Positions 1-8,079 are shown, counted from the stretch's first letter. The stretch is DNA of 64,000 nucleotides from Bacillota bacterium (GCA_023421955.1 JAEZSE010000044.1:62001-126000); one strand, 5' to 3'. The notes: generated from the sequence alone by a model not told the origin. A program made the numbers and translations.

Positions 1-80
1 CCTTTGCTCACCTCAAGGGAAAGGCCGTGCAGCGCCTCGATGTTGCCGTATGAAACCTTCAGACCTTCGATTTTCAACAT
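1..80 (-). CDS. livF: Branched-chain amino acid ABC transporter ATPase LivF (5' part only)
   Basis: Only the first 26 or so codons lie in the window. The protein begins MLKIEGLKVSYGNIEALHG, the typical LivF N-terminus: an A-loop Tyr and the start of the first beta strands of an ABC ATPase. The start codon overlaps the livG stop as TGATG, so translation is coupled. With LivG it would form the ATPase heterodimer that powers branched-chain amino acid uptake. Its position as last gene of a K-H-M-G-F operon supports the name. The Walker motifs lie beyond the window edge. Confidence 0.85.
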   Translation of the reverse strand, partial: MLKIEGLKVSYGNIEALHGLSLEVSK

Positions 81-865
81 CAGGCCTGCACCTCCTCGCC
101 AAGATAGGCCTTGATCACCTGCGGATTGTTACGGATCTCCTGTGGCAGGCCCTGCGCGATCAACTCGCCATAGTCCAGCACCAGGATGCGCTCGCAGATC
201 TTCATGACCAGGCTCATGTCGTGCTCAATGAGAAGGATTGTGAGCCCAAAGCGGTCACGGATGAACGTGATCAGGCGGCTCAGGTCCGCCGTCTCCTGCG
301 GGTTCATGCCGGCGGCGGGCTCATCCAGCAGCAGGATCTGGGGCCGGGCGGCCAGCGCCCGCACGATCTCCAGCTTGCGCTGCTCGCCGTAGGGCAGATT
401 GGCAGCCAGCTCGTTGCGCTTGCCTTCCAGGTTGAAAATCTCCAGAAGCTCCATGGCCTCGGCCTCAATGCGGGCTTCTTCCTTCCAGTAGCCGGGCAGG
501 CGCAGCACCGCGGTCAACGGGCTATATTTCACAGTGGGGTGAAACGCCACACGCACATTGTCGATCACCGACATGCGCTTGAAGAGGCGGATGTTCTGGA
601 AGGTGCGGGTCATGCCGAGCCGCGCGATCTTCCAGGCCTGCATGCCGCCCAACGACCATGTTTTCTTATCCTGGCTATAATAGGTAATGGATCCGGCAGT
701 GGGTGTGTAGACGCCGGTGAGCAGGTTGAACACCGTGGTCTTGCCCGCGCCGTTGGGGCCGATCAGGCCCACCAGCTCGCCCTTGTTCAGCTGGAGGTTG
801 AAGTTGTTGACCGCCTTCAGCCCACCGAACTGGATGGACATGTTTTTCACATCAAGAATTGCCAT
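80..865 (-). CDS. livG: Branched-chain amino acid ABC transporter ATPase LivG
   Basis: Cytoplasmic ATPase subunit (261 aa) for high-affinity uptake of leucine, isoleucine and valine or related amino acids. Visible motifs are Walker A GPNGAGKT near residues 36-43, the LivG-type signature LPYGEQRKLEI, Walker B ILLLDEP and a switch His in LIEHD. The C-terminal extension ending GEEVQA is typical of LivG. I chose the ATG at 865 (MAILDVKN) because homologues begin here; a longer in-frame ORF runs into livM without family similarity. The gene overlaps the end of livM by 14 bases and its stop touches the livF start. Confidence 0.93.
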   Translation of the reverse strand: MAILDVKNMSIQFGGLKAVNNFNLQLNKGELVGLIGPNGAGKTTVFNLLTGVYTPTAGSITYYSQDKKTWSLGGMQAWKIARLGMTRTFQNIRLFKRMSVIDNVRVAFHPTVKYSPLTAVLRLPGYWKEEARIEAEAMELLEIFNLEGKRNELAANLPYGEQRKLEIVRALAARPQILLLDEPAAGMNPQETADLSRLITFIRDRFGLTILLIEHDMSLVMKICERILVLDYGELIAQGLPQEIRNNPQVIKAYLGEEVQA

Positions 866-1919
866 TGTCTTCAGCCCCCTTTTTGCGCGCGGCCATCTTG
901 CTGGCAAGCTTGCGCCAGAGCACCGGGTAATCCTCAACCCACCAGCGCCGGCTGAGCAGTGTGTCGGTGAGCTTCATCTCCTTGGTGCCGAGCAGCCCCT
1001 GCGGGCGGAAAATCATCATCAGGATCAATAGCAGCGGATAGATGACCAAACGGAAATCCATCAGGACACGCAGCTGCTCCTGCAGCAGCGTGAGCACAAA
1101 GCTGGCCACGACGGTGCCGGTGAGCGAACCCATGCCGCCGAACACCACGATGATCAGGATGTCCATGGACTTCAGGAAGTTGAAGATGACCGGGCTCAAA
1201 AAGCCATTCTGCATCGCGAACAACCCGCCGGCCACACCGGCCATAAACGTGGAAAGCACAAAGGCAAACATCTTGGTGTAAAAGGAATTCACGCCGACGG
1301 ATTCCGCTGCAATCTCATCGTCGCGGATCGTCACCATTGCCCTGCCGTGGGAGGATGTCATCAGATGCACCACGCCTAAAATCGCGAGCACCATGAAAAC
1401 AGAGTTAATCACAATGCTGGCCAGGGGCTGGTTGCCGCCAAAACCGGGGAACCCGGGGATCCCCATAAAGCCGGCCGCGCCGCCGGTGATCGTGTCAAGG
1501 TTGTTGAATATCACGCGGATGATCTCGCCGAAGCCCAGCGTCACAATGGCAAGGTAGTCGCCTTTCAGCCGAAGCGTCGGGAAGCCGATAACCAGGCCCA
1601 CCAGGCCGGACAGCGCGCCGCCCACCAGAAGCGCAGGCACCATCGGAACATGCAGGTTTTTTAAGAGGATTGCCGTGCAATAGCCGCCGATGGCCATAAA
1701 TCCAGCGTGGCCAAGCACAAGCTGGCCCGTCATGCCGGTAACCAGGTTCACCCCAAGGGAAACGATTACGTAGATGCAAGAAAGGGACAACAGCGACGCA
1801 ATATAGGAATCGATCACACCCAGGCCGACCAGCGCGGATATGATCGCAAAGAGCACTGTGATAAAGACCGCCTGCTTGATGAGCTTTGCCAAGAATACAT
1901 TTTTCTTCACACTGCCCAC
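852..1919 (-). CDS. livM: Branched-chain amino acid ABC transporter permease LivM
   Basis: Integral membrane permease of 355 aa with about nine hydrophobic segments. The family core is visible: VTGMTGQLVLGHAGF near residue 60, the SHGRAMVTIRDDEIAAESVG coupling region (EAA-type loop that contacts the ATPases) and a C-terminal GGMGSLTGTV segment followed by RPQGLLG. Length matches LivM. It lies four bases downstream of livH and overlaps livG, so the operon is tightly packed and co-translated. It pairs with LivH to form the membrane channel. Confidence 0.93.
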   Translation of the reverse strand: MGSVKKNVFLAKLIKQAVFITVLFAIISALVGLGVIDSYIASLLSLSCIYVIVSLGVNLVTGMTGQLVLGHAGFMAIGGYCTAILLKNLHVPMVPALLVGGALSGLVGLVIGFPTLRLKGDYLAIVTLGFGEIIRVIFNNLDTITGGAAGFMGIPGFPGFGGNQPLASIVINSVFMVLAILGVVHLMTSSHGRAMVTIRDDEIAAESVGVNSFYTKMFAFVLSTFMAGVAGGLFAMQNGFLSPVIFNFLKSMDILIIVVFGGMGSLTGTVVASFVLTLLQEQLRVLMDFRLVIYPLLLILMMIFRPQGLLGTKEMKLTDTLLSRRWWVEDYPVLWRKLASKMAARKKGAEDNGNS

Positions 1920-1923
1920 CCCC

Positions 1924-2847
1924 TTACACTTTCTCTCTCATGGGCTTGCCCATGATGCCGGACGGTTTAACGAACAGGATCAGGATCAGAATCGCAAACA
2001 CGATACCGTCTGACCACAGGGAGCTGATATACCCTTTGGTGAAAGACTCCACCAGGCCGATCACAATGCTGCCGATCATCGCGCCGGGGATGCTGCCGAT
2101 GCCGCCCAGCACTGCTGCGATGAAGCACTTCAGGCCGGGCATCATGCCCATATAGGGATTGATCTGCGGAAAGGAGAAGGCAAACAGGATGCCGGCGGTG
2201 GCCGCCAGCCCCGCGCCGATGGCAAACGTGATGCTGATGATTTTGTCCACCGAAATGCCCATAAGGCGCGCAGCGTTCATGTCGTAAGACACGGCCCGCA
2301 TTGCCTTGCCCGTGCGGGTGTAGTTCACGATGTAGTTCAAAATCACCATCATCAGAATGGAGACCAGCAGCACCAGGATCTGCACCGGCGTAATAAAAAT
2401 ACCGGTGGTGGCTTTCAACCAGTCTGATACCGACTGAAACACACTCAGCACCTGTTCGGACAGCTGGGGATACTGCTTGGGATTCGGTCCGATGAACGGC
2501 AGCATCTTGCTGCCGTTTTCAATGAGCATGGAAACACCGATGGCTGTAATGAGGGCATTGAGCCTGGGGGCGTTGCGCAGCGGCTTGTAGCAGGTTTTCT
2601 CCATCACCACGCCAAACACGGCGCAGCCTGCCATCGCCACGGCAAAGGCCAATAACGACGCCCACAGAGACACACCCAGGCGAATCATCACAAAATAGCC
2701 CATATAGGCACCAAGCATCAGGATATCGCCATGGGCGAAATTGATCAGTTTCACGATGCCGTATACCATCGTGTAACCGAGCGCGATCAGGGCATAGATG
2801 CACCCGACCGTGATGCCGATCACGAGAAAGTTGACAAATGATTCCAT
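1924..2847 (-). CDS. livH: Branched-chain amino acid ABC transporter permease LivH
   Basis: Integral membrane permease of 307 aa, the partner of LivM. Family hallmarks are GCIYALIALGYTMVYGI near the N-terminus, INFAHGDILMLGAY, the cytoplasmic coupling loop TRTGKAMRAVSYDMNAARLM and the C-terminal GGIGSIPGAMIG and LFVKPSGIMG. About eight membrane segments are expected. It follows livK after a 101-base gap that holds a strong hairpin, which may lower permease expression relative to the binding protein. Confidence 0.93.
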   Translation of the reverse strand: MESFVNFLVIGITVGCIYALIALGYTMVYGIVKLINFAHGDILMLGAYMGYFVMIRLGVSLWASLLAFAVAMAGCAVFGVVMEKTCYKPLRNAPRLNALITAIGVSMLIENGSKMLPFIGPNPKQYPQLSEQVLSVFQSVSDWLKATTGIFITPVQILVLLVSILMMVILNYIVNYTRTGKAMRAVSYDMNAARLMGISVDKIISITFAIGAGLAATAGILFAFSFPQINPYMGMMPGLKCFIAAVLGGIGSIPGAMIGSIVIGLVESFTKGYISSLWSDGIVFAILILILFVKPSGIMGKPMREKV

Positions 2848-2868
2848 TTCCTCACCTCATCGAACAAT

Positions 2869-2899
2869 GGAAGCGCGAAACCCGTTGTTTCGCGCTTCC
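2869..2899 (-). terminator. Intercistronic hairpin between livK and livH
   Basis: A perfect 12-bp inverted repeat, GGAAGCGCGAAA / TTTCGCGCTTCC, with a 7-nt loop lies in the livK-livH gap. No T-run follows on the minus strand. It therefore reads better as an mRNA-stabilising or partial-attenuation hairpin than as a full terminator. Such elements commonly keep the binding-protein mRNA more abundant than the membrane genes. Confidence 0.6.
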
Positions 2900-2948
2900 G
2901 ACTGGTAACAATGGAAAGGGTCCGAAAGATATTGTGGATTGCGGCTGA

Positions 2949-4106
2949 TCAGGGAGCCACGTTGCCGATGTACTTCTCCTTGAGCTTGCCATCCTCGCCC
3001 TTGACGACTTCGATGATGACGGCGGACTTCACAGGGTTGCGGTTTTCATCGAACTTGATGTGACCGGTCAGGAAGTCGCCTTCCACGGCGGCCATCGCAT
3101 CACGGACCTTCTGATGGTCGGTGGAACCGGCGGCCTTGATGGCCTGGGCCACGATCTGCATGGCGTCATAACCCAGAACAGCCAGCGCGTTGGGGCGCTC
3201 ATTGTTGTAGGCGGCCTTATACTTGGCGACGAACTCAGCACCCTTGGGATCGGTGGTGTCAGCGGTGAAGTGGTTCAGGTAGTAGCAGCCCACAACCTCT
3301 TCGCCGGCGTTGTTGACAATTTCATCCCAGCCGTCGCCGCCCATCATGACCACATCGGCCATGCCCAGCGAACGGACCTGCTTGGCAATCAGAGAAACGG
3401 TGGAGTAGTAGTCCGGCAGGAACAGCAGCTCGGGAGTGGTGCCCTTGATCTTGGTGAGCTGGGCGGAGAAATCCGTATCACCCTTGGTGTAGGCTTCCTT
3501 GTTGGAGATCGTGCCGCCGGCGGCGGTAAAGGCAGCCTCAAAGGCGTCAGCCAGACCCTTGGAATAGTCGTTGGCATTGTCATACATAATGGCGGCGGTC
3601 TTCTTGCCCAGATCCTTGAAGGCATAGTTGGCGCAACCGGTGCCCTGGAAGGGATCAAGGTAGCAGGTGCGGAAGATGAAATCTCCGGCCTGGGTGACCT
3701 TCAGGTTGGTGGAGGAAGTGGAAATCATCGGGATCTTATCGGCCTGGGCCAAAGGAGCCACAGCCAGAGAGCAGTCAGAGGTCAGGCAACCGATGATGAT
3801 ATCAACCTTGTTCTGGCTAACAAGCTTTTTATAAGCCAGCACCGACTTGTCAGACTTGCCTTCATCGTCTTCATACAAAAACTCAATCTGCTTGCCATTG
3901 ATGCCGCCGGCTTTGTTGATTTCATCCACAGCAATCTTGATGGCGTTGACCGTGCCTGTGCCATACAGAGAAACAGGACCGGTCATCGGCATGATCGCGC
4001 CGATCTTGATGGTTTTACTTTCGGCTTTGCAGCCGCCGAACACCAGACCCATCGAAACGATGAGCATGACGGCCAGCACGACGGTGAGAACGCGTGACTT
4101 CTTCAT
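2949..4106 (-). CDS. livK: Branched-chain amino acid ABC transporter substrate-binding lipoprotein LivK
   Basis: Extracytoplasmic binding protein (385 aa) anchored as a lipoprotein. A signal peptide of about 25 residues ends at the lipobox VFGGC. The mature part shows the Leu/Ile/Val-binding (periplasmic binding type 1) features: IKIGAIMPMTGPVSLYG, VDEINKAGGINGKQI, PMISTSSTN near the ligand site, and VLGYDAMQIV. It is the promoter-proximal gene of the operon, with a good AAGGAGA Shine-Dalgarno and its own promoter upstream. Exact ligand (aliphatic amino acid, amide or other) cannot be read from sequence. Confidence 0.93.
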   Translation of the reverse strand: MKKSRVLTVVLAVMLIVSMGLVFGGCKAESKTIKIGAIMPMTGPVSLYGTGTVNAIKIAVDEINKAGGINGKQIEFLYEDDEGKSDKSVLAYKKLVSQNKVDIIIGCLTSDCSLAVAPLAQADKIPMISTSSTNLKVTQAGDFIFRTCYLDPFQGTGCANYAFKDLGKKTAAIMYDNANDYSKGLADAFEAAFTAAGGTISNKEAYTKGDTDFSAQLTKIKGTTPELLFLPDYYSTVSLIAKQVRSLGMADVVMMGGDGWDEIVNNAGEEVVGCYYLNHFTADTTDPKGAEFVAKYKAAYNNERPNALAVLGYDAMQIVAQAIKAAGSTDHQKVRDAMAAVEGDFLTGHIKFDENRNPVKSAVIIEVVKGEDGKLKEKYIGNVAP

Positions 4107-4188
4107 TTCTCCATCTCTCCTTAATACACTTTTGGTGAAGTAACAGCATGCCCTTTGTGAACCGCCATTGCTTCACCAATTGATAATA

Positions 4189-4217
4189 AAATTAGCATAT
4201 GCCTTTATCAATGTCAA
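4189..4217 (-). promoter_or_regulatory. Sigma-A type promoter of the liv operon
   Basis: On the minus strand TTGACA (4217-4212) is followed after 17 bases by TAATTT (4194-4189), about 80 bases upstream of the livK start. The surrounding 4107-4423 intergenic stretch is AT-rich and holds no gene or other recognisable element. Confidence 0.6.
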
Positions 4218-4423
4218 GAAAAACCCATGATCAAAATGAAAGTTTTTTAAATCACACAATCAAAATATTAAGCAACAGACAGGAATCTGGGGTTAATTAA
4301 GCGGTTTCTCGCATGCTCGGTTGCAACAGGTTGCATTTTATCAACATATAACCCTTGAAGTAAAATGCACCGTTACATCCTGAAAATGTGATCAGCAATG
4401 ACTAATACCTACTATATCTTGTA

Positions 4424-5167
4424 TCATTGACGATCACCATGCTTCTTCCCAAAGCGGAAGCTCACCGCGCCGGCCTTGCAGCCATCCACGCATTCACCAC
4501 ACAAGATGCACTCGCTGTTTTTCATGGAGCCCTTCTTGACCATCGAAGCCACCTCAAGACTCATCGGGCATTGCCTGGTGCACTGCTGGCAGCCGGTGCA
4601 TTTTGCAGGCTCTGCCTTCAGGCGCAGGCCGGGCAGGCGCAGCTTGTCGCGCAGCATCGTGCCCAGCACCATAAACGGGGCCATCCAGCAAAACCAGTGG
4701 CAAAACGCCCGCCTGCCGCCAAGCAGGGCGATGGCAGCAATGGTTGCCGCCACGATCAGATAAATGATGAGCCACTGCACACTAGTCACCGAAAGGCCAT
4801 GGTCGGTCATGAAGAACACATCCAATGACTTCACGCCGCCGGCGCTGACAAAGCCCAGCACGATGGCTGCCAGCCACGGTACCCAGATGAAATACTTCAC
4901 ACGGTCGCGCCACCTGCCCTTCGCCCGCTTGTCCACCGCGATTCTCGCGCAGTCCTGCAAGCCGCCGGCCGGGCACACCCACCCGCAAAACGCCCTGCCA
5001 AACAGCAGCGAGAATAAAAACAGCAGCACAAACAGCACAAAGCTGCCCGCAATGACACCCTGAAACGCGCCCGCGAGGATCAGGATGGGAGACAAATAGC
5101 CAAACACCGCCGGGAACAGCAGAAACAGGAGGAACACAATGGTCTTTCGGGTTTGCTGGCGCTTCAT
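4424..5167 (-). CDS. Membrane-bound 4Fe-4S ferredoxin-type protein (NapH/YccM-like)
   Basis: Polytopic membrane protein of 247 aa. The N-terminal half has four to five membrane helices with two polyferredoxin-membrane motifs, FCGWVCPAGGLQD and FCHWFCWMAP. The C-terminal half carries two CxxCxxC cluster motifs, CTGCQQCTRQCP and CILCGECVDGCK, predicted to bind two 4Fe-4S clusters. The family passes electrons between a membrane quinone or flavin partner and a soluble reductase. It overlaps the PadR gene by four bases (ATGA), so its expression is tied to that regulator. The actual redox partner is not visible nearby. Confidence 0.8.
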   Translation of the reverse strand: MKRQQTRKTIVFLLFLLFPAVFGYLSPILILAGAFQGVIAGSFVLFVLLFLFSLLFGRAFCGWVCPAGGLQDCARIAVDKRAKGRWRDRVKYFIWVPWLAAIVLGFVSAGGVKSLDVFFMTDHGLSVTSVQWLIIYLIVAATIAAIALLGGRRAFCHWFCWMAPFMVLGTMLRDKLRLPGLRLKAEPAKCTGCQQCTRQCPMSLEVASMVKKGSMKNSECILCGECVDGCKAGAVSFRFGKKHGDRQ

Positions 5168-5718
5168 TTTTCCTTCTCCTTGTTGTGCAACAGTGTGATC
5201 GCTTCATCGGCCCACTCCAGATAGGCACGATAGACCTTCTCCCCAAAGAGCACGGTGAGGTAGTAATACAGATGGTCATCGCTCTCCCCCAGGAGCCCTT
5301 CCAGCTGCCGGTGGAACTGCCCCAGAGTCGCAAGGCCTGCAGAATTGCGGTCACGGAACGCCTCGATCACAGCAATGCTCTCTTTGGGCGGCGTCTGGCT
5401 TGCGAAAAAGAGCTTCAATAGGATCTCATAACGCACTTCTTCCTTCTCCGCCGGCTCAGCCAGCCACCGCCGCAGCTCCCCCCGGCCAGTCTCCGTGATG
5501 GAATAGAGAATGCGCTTGGGGCCCCTGCCCCCCAAATCCAGCTGCTTGGTGACAAACCTCTTCTCCTCCAATTGGGCAAGCGCAGGATAGATCTGGCCGA
5601 AACCCACATTCCAGAAAAATGCAAGGGAAGCCTCCACATGCTTCTTGATGTCATAACCGGTCATGTCCTCATGGCTCAGCAGCCCAAGGATGGCGAACGC
5701 GGTTTTGTTTTCTTTCAT
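5164..5718 (-). CDS. PadR family transcriptional regulator
   Basis: DNA-binding repressor of 184 aa. Residues 1-80 form the PadR winged helix: LGLLSHEDMTGYDIKKHVE, FGQIYPALAQLEEKRFV and the beta-wing RILYSITETGRGELRRWL. The C-terminal alpha-helical Vir_act_alpha_C-like domain (about 95-180) serves dimerisation. It is the first gene of a two-gene unit with the membrane ferredoxin. A palindrome inside its own promoter suggests autoregulation. The inducer is unknown; many PadR proteins respond to phenolics, antibiotics or other hydrophobic compounds. Confidence 0.9.
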   Translation of the reverse strand: MKENKTAFAILGLLSHEDMTGYDIKKHVEASLAFFWNVGFGQIYPALAQLEEKRFVTKQLDLGGRGPKRILYSITETGRGELRRWLAEPAEKEEVRYEILLKLFFASQTPPKESIAVIEAFRDRNSAGLATLGQFHRQLEGLLGESDDHLYYYLTVLFGEKVYRAYLEWADEAITLLHNKEKEK

Positions 5719-5738
5719 GATGACCTCCTGATAATATT

Positions 5739-5767
5739 AATATAATATATCATTTTGATATAGTCAA
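5739..5767 (-). promoter_or_regulatory. padR promoter with embedded operator
   Basis: On the minus strand TTGACT is followed after exactly 17 bases by TATATT. The spacer contains the perfect palindrome TATATCA-ttt-TGATATA (5746-5762), placed where bound repressor would block RNA polymerase. PadR operators are usually AT-rich palindromes of this type. Assignment to this PadR is inferred from position. Confidence 0.65.
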
Positions 5768-5820
5768 GTGCAATTTCTTGCCCGGAAGCTGGCAGCGCTT
5801 GCGCTGGTGGCTGGAAGCGC

Positions 5821-5849
5821 TTGCACCGGAGCCGGCGCTGCTTTATAAT
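5821..5849 (+). promoter_or_regulatory. Promoter of the homocysteine S-methyltransferase gene
   Basis: TTGCAC (5821-5826), a 17-base spacer and a perfect TATAAT (5844-5849). Transcription would start near 5856. An upstream ATG at 5859 would then be leaderless, which favours the internal ATG at 5904 as the true start. Confidence 0.7.
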
Positions 5850-5903
5850 CACTCTACCATGGGAAATCATATCGCCGCGAGGCGGCGCGGAAAGAGGCTG
5901 GAA

Positions 5904-6800
5904 ATGGCAAGGCAGCGGATCGCGGACGCAGTGAAAACCGGCAGGGTGCTGGTGAGCGACGGCGCCTGGGGCACGTTTTTGCACAAGCTTGGCCTGCAGC
6001 CAGGCCAGTGCCCGGAGTTATGGAACGCCGAGAGGTTTGACGAAGTGAGGGCCGTCGCCGCCAGTTACATCGCCGCGGGCTCCGACATGGTGGAGACCAA
6101 CACCTTCGGCGGCTCAAGCCTCAAGCTTGATCATTATGGCCTGGCCGGCCGCGCAGCCGAGCTCAACGAGGCTGCCGCACGGGCCTCCCGTGAGGCGGCC
6201 GGAGAAGAACGATGGGTGATCGCCAGCATGGGCCCCACGGGCAAGCTGCTGATGATGGAGGAAGTGACCGAGCAGGAGCTTTACGACAGTTTCAAAGAGC
6301 AGGCAATGGCGCTGGAAAAAGGCGGCGCCGACGCCGTGTGCATTGAGACGATGAGCGACCGCGACGAGGCGTGCATCGCCATCCGGGCGGTAAAAGAGAA
6401 CACGAACCTTGAGATCATGGCCACCTTCACCTTTGAACGGACCGTACGCGGCGATTACCGCACGATGATGGGGCTGGCCCCGGTGCCGGCGGCAGAGGCC
6501 GCGCTGGAGGCGGGAGCGGACATCATCGGCGCCAACTGCGGCAACGGCTTTGAGCGCATGATCGACATTGTGCGCGAGATCCGCGCTGCGCTGCCCGGTG
6601 TGCCGATCCTCGTGCAGGCCAACGCCGGCCTGCCGGTGACCGTGGGTGGCGTGGTCACCTTCCCCGAGACGCCGGAGGCGATGGCTGCCCGCGTGGGCGG
6701 GCTCATCGAAGCCGGGGCAAACATCATCGGCGGCTGCTGCGGCACCACGCCGGAGCACATCCGGGCGATTAAGGCGGCGGTGGCGGAACACAGCAAGTAA
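5904..6800 (+). CDS. Homocysteine S-methyltransferase family protein
   Basis: Cytosolic zinc methyltransferase domain of 298 aa, matching the N-terminal homocysteine-binding barrel of MetH as a stand-alone protein. Diagnostic features are the start VLVSDGAWGTFLHKLGL, METNTFGGSSLKL, and the zinc ligands in GANCGNG and GGCCGTTPEHI. It would transfer a methyl group to homocysteine, either from S-methylmethionine-like donors or from a corrinoid protein partner. I prefer the ATG at 5904 because of the AGAGG site ahead of it and the promoter position. No corrinoid or MTHFR gene is adjacent, so the donor is unresolved. Confidence 0.87.
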   Translation: MARQRIADAVKTGRVLVSDGAWGTFLHKLGLQPGQCPELWNAERFDEVRAVAASYIAAGSDMVETNTFGGSSLKLDHYGLAGRAAELNEAAARASREAAGEERWVIASMGPTGKLLMMEEVTEQELYDSFKEQAMALEKGGADAVCIETMSDRDEACIAIRAVKENTNLEIMATFTFERTVRGDYRTMMGLAPVPAAEAALEAGADIIGANCGNGFERMIDIVREIRAALPGVPILVQANAGLPVTVGGVVTFPETPEAMAARVGGLIEAGANIIGGCCGTTPEHIRAIKAAVAEHSK

Positions 6801-6855
6801 ACTGTTTATCCACGTCCCTGGGTGCTAGTACAATTGATGTTTTTAGTCGTTGTAA

Positions 6856-7044
6856 AAACGTGGAATTGATGGGGTTTATCACTCGGTTAATCCGAAGTAT
6901 TTACAGCACTATGTAAACGAATACGCTTTCCGGTATAGCTACCGCAAAGCAACGTCACCGATGTTCAAGATTGTTTACGTCGTATTGCTTAGAAGATTCA
7001 GTCTTAATAGGCTGAGAAGCTTTAGCAAGAATGGCATGGAATAA
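6856..7044 (+). pseudogene. Remnant of an IS1595/ISXO2-type transposase (C-terminus)
   Basis: A reading frame of about 62 codons encodes GVYHSVNPKYLQHYVNEYAF followed by RYSYRK and a C-terminal MFKI. This is the conserved end of the ISXO2-like (IS1595 family) DDE transposase. In-frame stops lie just upstream, so only the tail of the gene survives. No terminal inverted repeats were identified. It begins an AT-richer segment after the GC-rich methyltransferase gene, and the rest of the 6801-7121 gap holds nothing else recognised. Confidence 0.75.
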
Positions 7045-7121
7045 GTTTGTTTCCACGCTTATAATCTGTTCTTTTGCCGCGTTCTATTTCATAATTGTAC
7101 TTTTCCGTTCATAACGTTAGT

Positions 7122-7394
7122 CTAGTTTGTTTGTGAGCCACAAACAAAGCCCAGGTCCAGACAAACACCCAGCTTCTTTAATTCCTCCTCCCGTTTTTTT
7201 ATGTCTTTGCATGTGTCCAAAACCGTAATGCCCATAAACTTATCTGTACGAGCGTTTCGAAACACTAATATCCCTATTCCTCCTTCCTGACCATAGGCGT
7301 TTTTCATGTTCGCGCCTTCGGCGTGGAGCATCAGAATATCGTTGTTTGGTTCATATCTTACATTAACTTTGGTATCGAATATTGTTAAGGTCAA
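7122..7394 (-). CDS. DUF2283-like small protein (possible antitoxin)
   Basis: About 90 aa. The segment VNVRYEPNNDILMLHAEG, then GGIGILVFRN and GITVLDTCKD, resembles DUF2283 proteins (a short beta-rich Yxx..D.L pattern with a late VLD motif). Its start is not an ATG: a TTG at 7394, behind GGGGGTGG, fits best, with GTG at 7403 as the alternative. It overlaps the upstream nuclease-like gene by about 30 bases, so the two are translationally coupled. Pairing with a small RNase-like protein suggests a neutralising role, which is inference. Confidence 0.55.
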   Translation of the reverse strand: MTLTIFDTKVNVRYEPNNDILMLHAEGANMKNAYGQEGGIGILVFRNARTDKFMGITVLDTCKDIKKREEELKKLGVCLDLGFVCGSQTN

Positions 7395-7677
7395 CCGTTC
7401 CACCCCCAACCTTATCAGTTGAATAAGACGTAACCGCCCATCCAACCTTGTCTTTATTATATCGTACGACCACAACGTTTATTTTGCGTCTTTTTGTCTG
7501 CCTTAACCTTGTCTTGACGAATACTTCCGCATTAGTGTCTGTTGCACTCGGATAAACTTTATCTGGGTGCTTAATCGCTACCCGAATTGCCCCTGTTGTC
7601 ATTCCATAATGATAAAGATGATCATTAGGATCATCAGACATCACCACAACTCTGCCAAATGGATCTTTTGTTGTCAT
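7363..7677 (-). CDS. Putative BECR-fold (RelE/barnase-like) nuclease
   Basis: Small protein of 104 aa. It opens DPFGRVVVMSDDPNDHLYHY, then has IKHPDKVYPS, VFVKTRLRQ and a late VVVVRYNKDKVGWAVTSYST segment. This order (DPFGR start, HPD-xVY, basic strand, V-x-S/A-Y-x-T-D end) matches small RNases of the barnase-EndoU-colicin-RelE superfamily found in toxin and phage contexts. The HPEM-type His motif is only partly kept. Middle gene of a three-gene minus-strand operon, six bases after the DUF3467-like gene. Nuclease activity is inferred. Confidence 0.5.
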   Translation of the reverse strand: MTTKDPFGRVVVMSDDPNDHLYHYGMTTGAIRVAIKHPDKVYPSATDTNAEVFVKTRLRQTKRRKINVVVVRYNKDKVGWAVTSYSTDKVGGGTVDLNNIRYQS

Positions 7678-7683
7678 CGTAAG

Positions 7684-7902
7684 TCACTTCGGCTGTTCAG
7701 TGATTGATCGATTCACATTGTCTACTATGACAGCAAACGACTTAAACATTTCCAACGACATTGTTACGACTTGTTCGCGAAGGATTACTTGTCCAACAAC
7801 CGCGTGTTTTTCGTTCAAAGATGGAGCAACCCATTGAAACTGAATGGACACGTCATTGTTAGATGCCGATACGGTCGCAACGTTTACATAAATCGGCTCC
7901 AT
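7684..7902 (-). CDS. DUF3467-like small protein
   Basis: About 72 aa, starting MEPIYVNVATVSASNNDVSI behind a strong GGGAGGAAATGC site. The pattern of a short beta hairpin (SIQFQWV), then VILREQVVTMSLEMFKSFA and a helix VIVDNVNRSI, resembles DUF3467 proteins, whose motif is VVMSP-x-H-x-K-x-h. It is the first gene of the operon with the putative nuclease and DUF2283-like protein. Function is unknown. It could be a second regulator or a nuclease partner. Confidence 0.5.
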   Translation of the reverse strand: MEPIYVNVATVSASNNDVSIQFQWVAPSLNEKHAVVGQVILREQVVTMSLEMFKSFAVIVDNVNRSITEQPK

Positions 7903-7935
7903 GCATTTCCTCCCAATAATCACCATTTATTTACA

Positions 7936-7964
7936 ATTATACACTCATGAAAATTGCATATCAA
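7936..7964 (-). promoter_or_regulatory. Promoter of the three-gene nuclease-like operon
   Basis: On the minus strand TTGATA, a 17-base spacer and a perfect TATAAT lie about 35 bases upstream of the first start codon. It faces away from the promoter of the Cas2-like gene. Confidence 0.7.
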
Positions 7965-8050
7965 GACTATTACACCTTTAGCACATATTTACAACGGGCA
8001 TTTGGCAACCAACATAACTATTCAATTTTCTTATTCATCGGAATAATCAG

Positions 8051-8079
8051 TTGAACACATAAGCGTTTGATGGTAAAAT
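8051..8079 (+). promoter_or_regulatory. Promoter of the Cas2-like gene
   Basis: TTGAAC (8051-8056), a 17-base spacer and TAAAAT (8074-8079) precede the start codon at 8102 by about 22 bases. The two divergent promoters share an AT-rich 200-base interval. Confidence 0.65.

Noticed and set aside
3060..4097. Long open frame on the plus strand opposite livK (345 codons)
   Set aside because: It is a shadow of the GC-rich codon pattern of livK; no start signal or protein-like motif, and livK is unmistakable.
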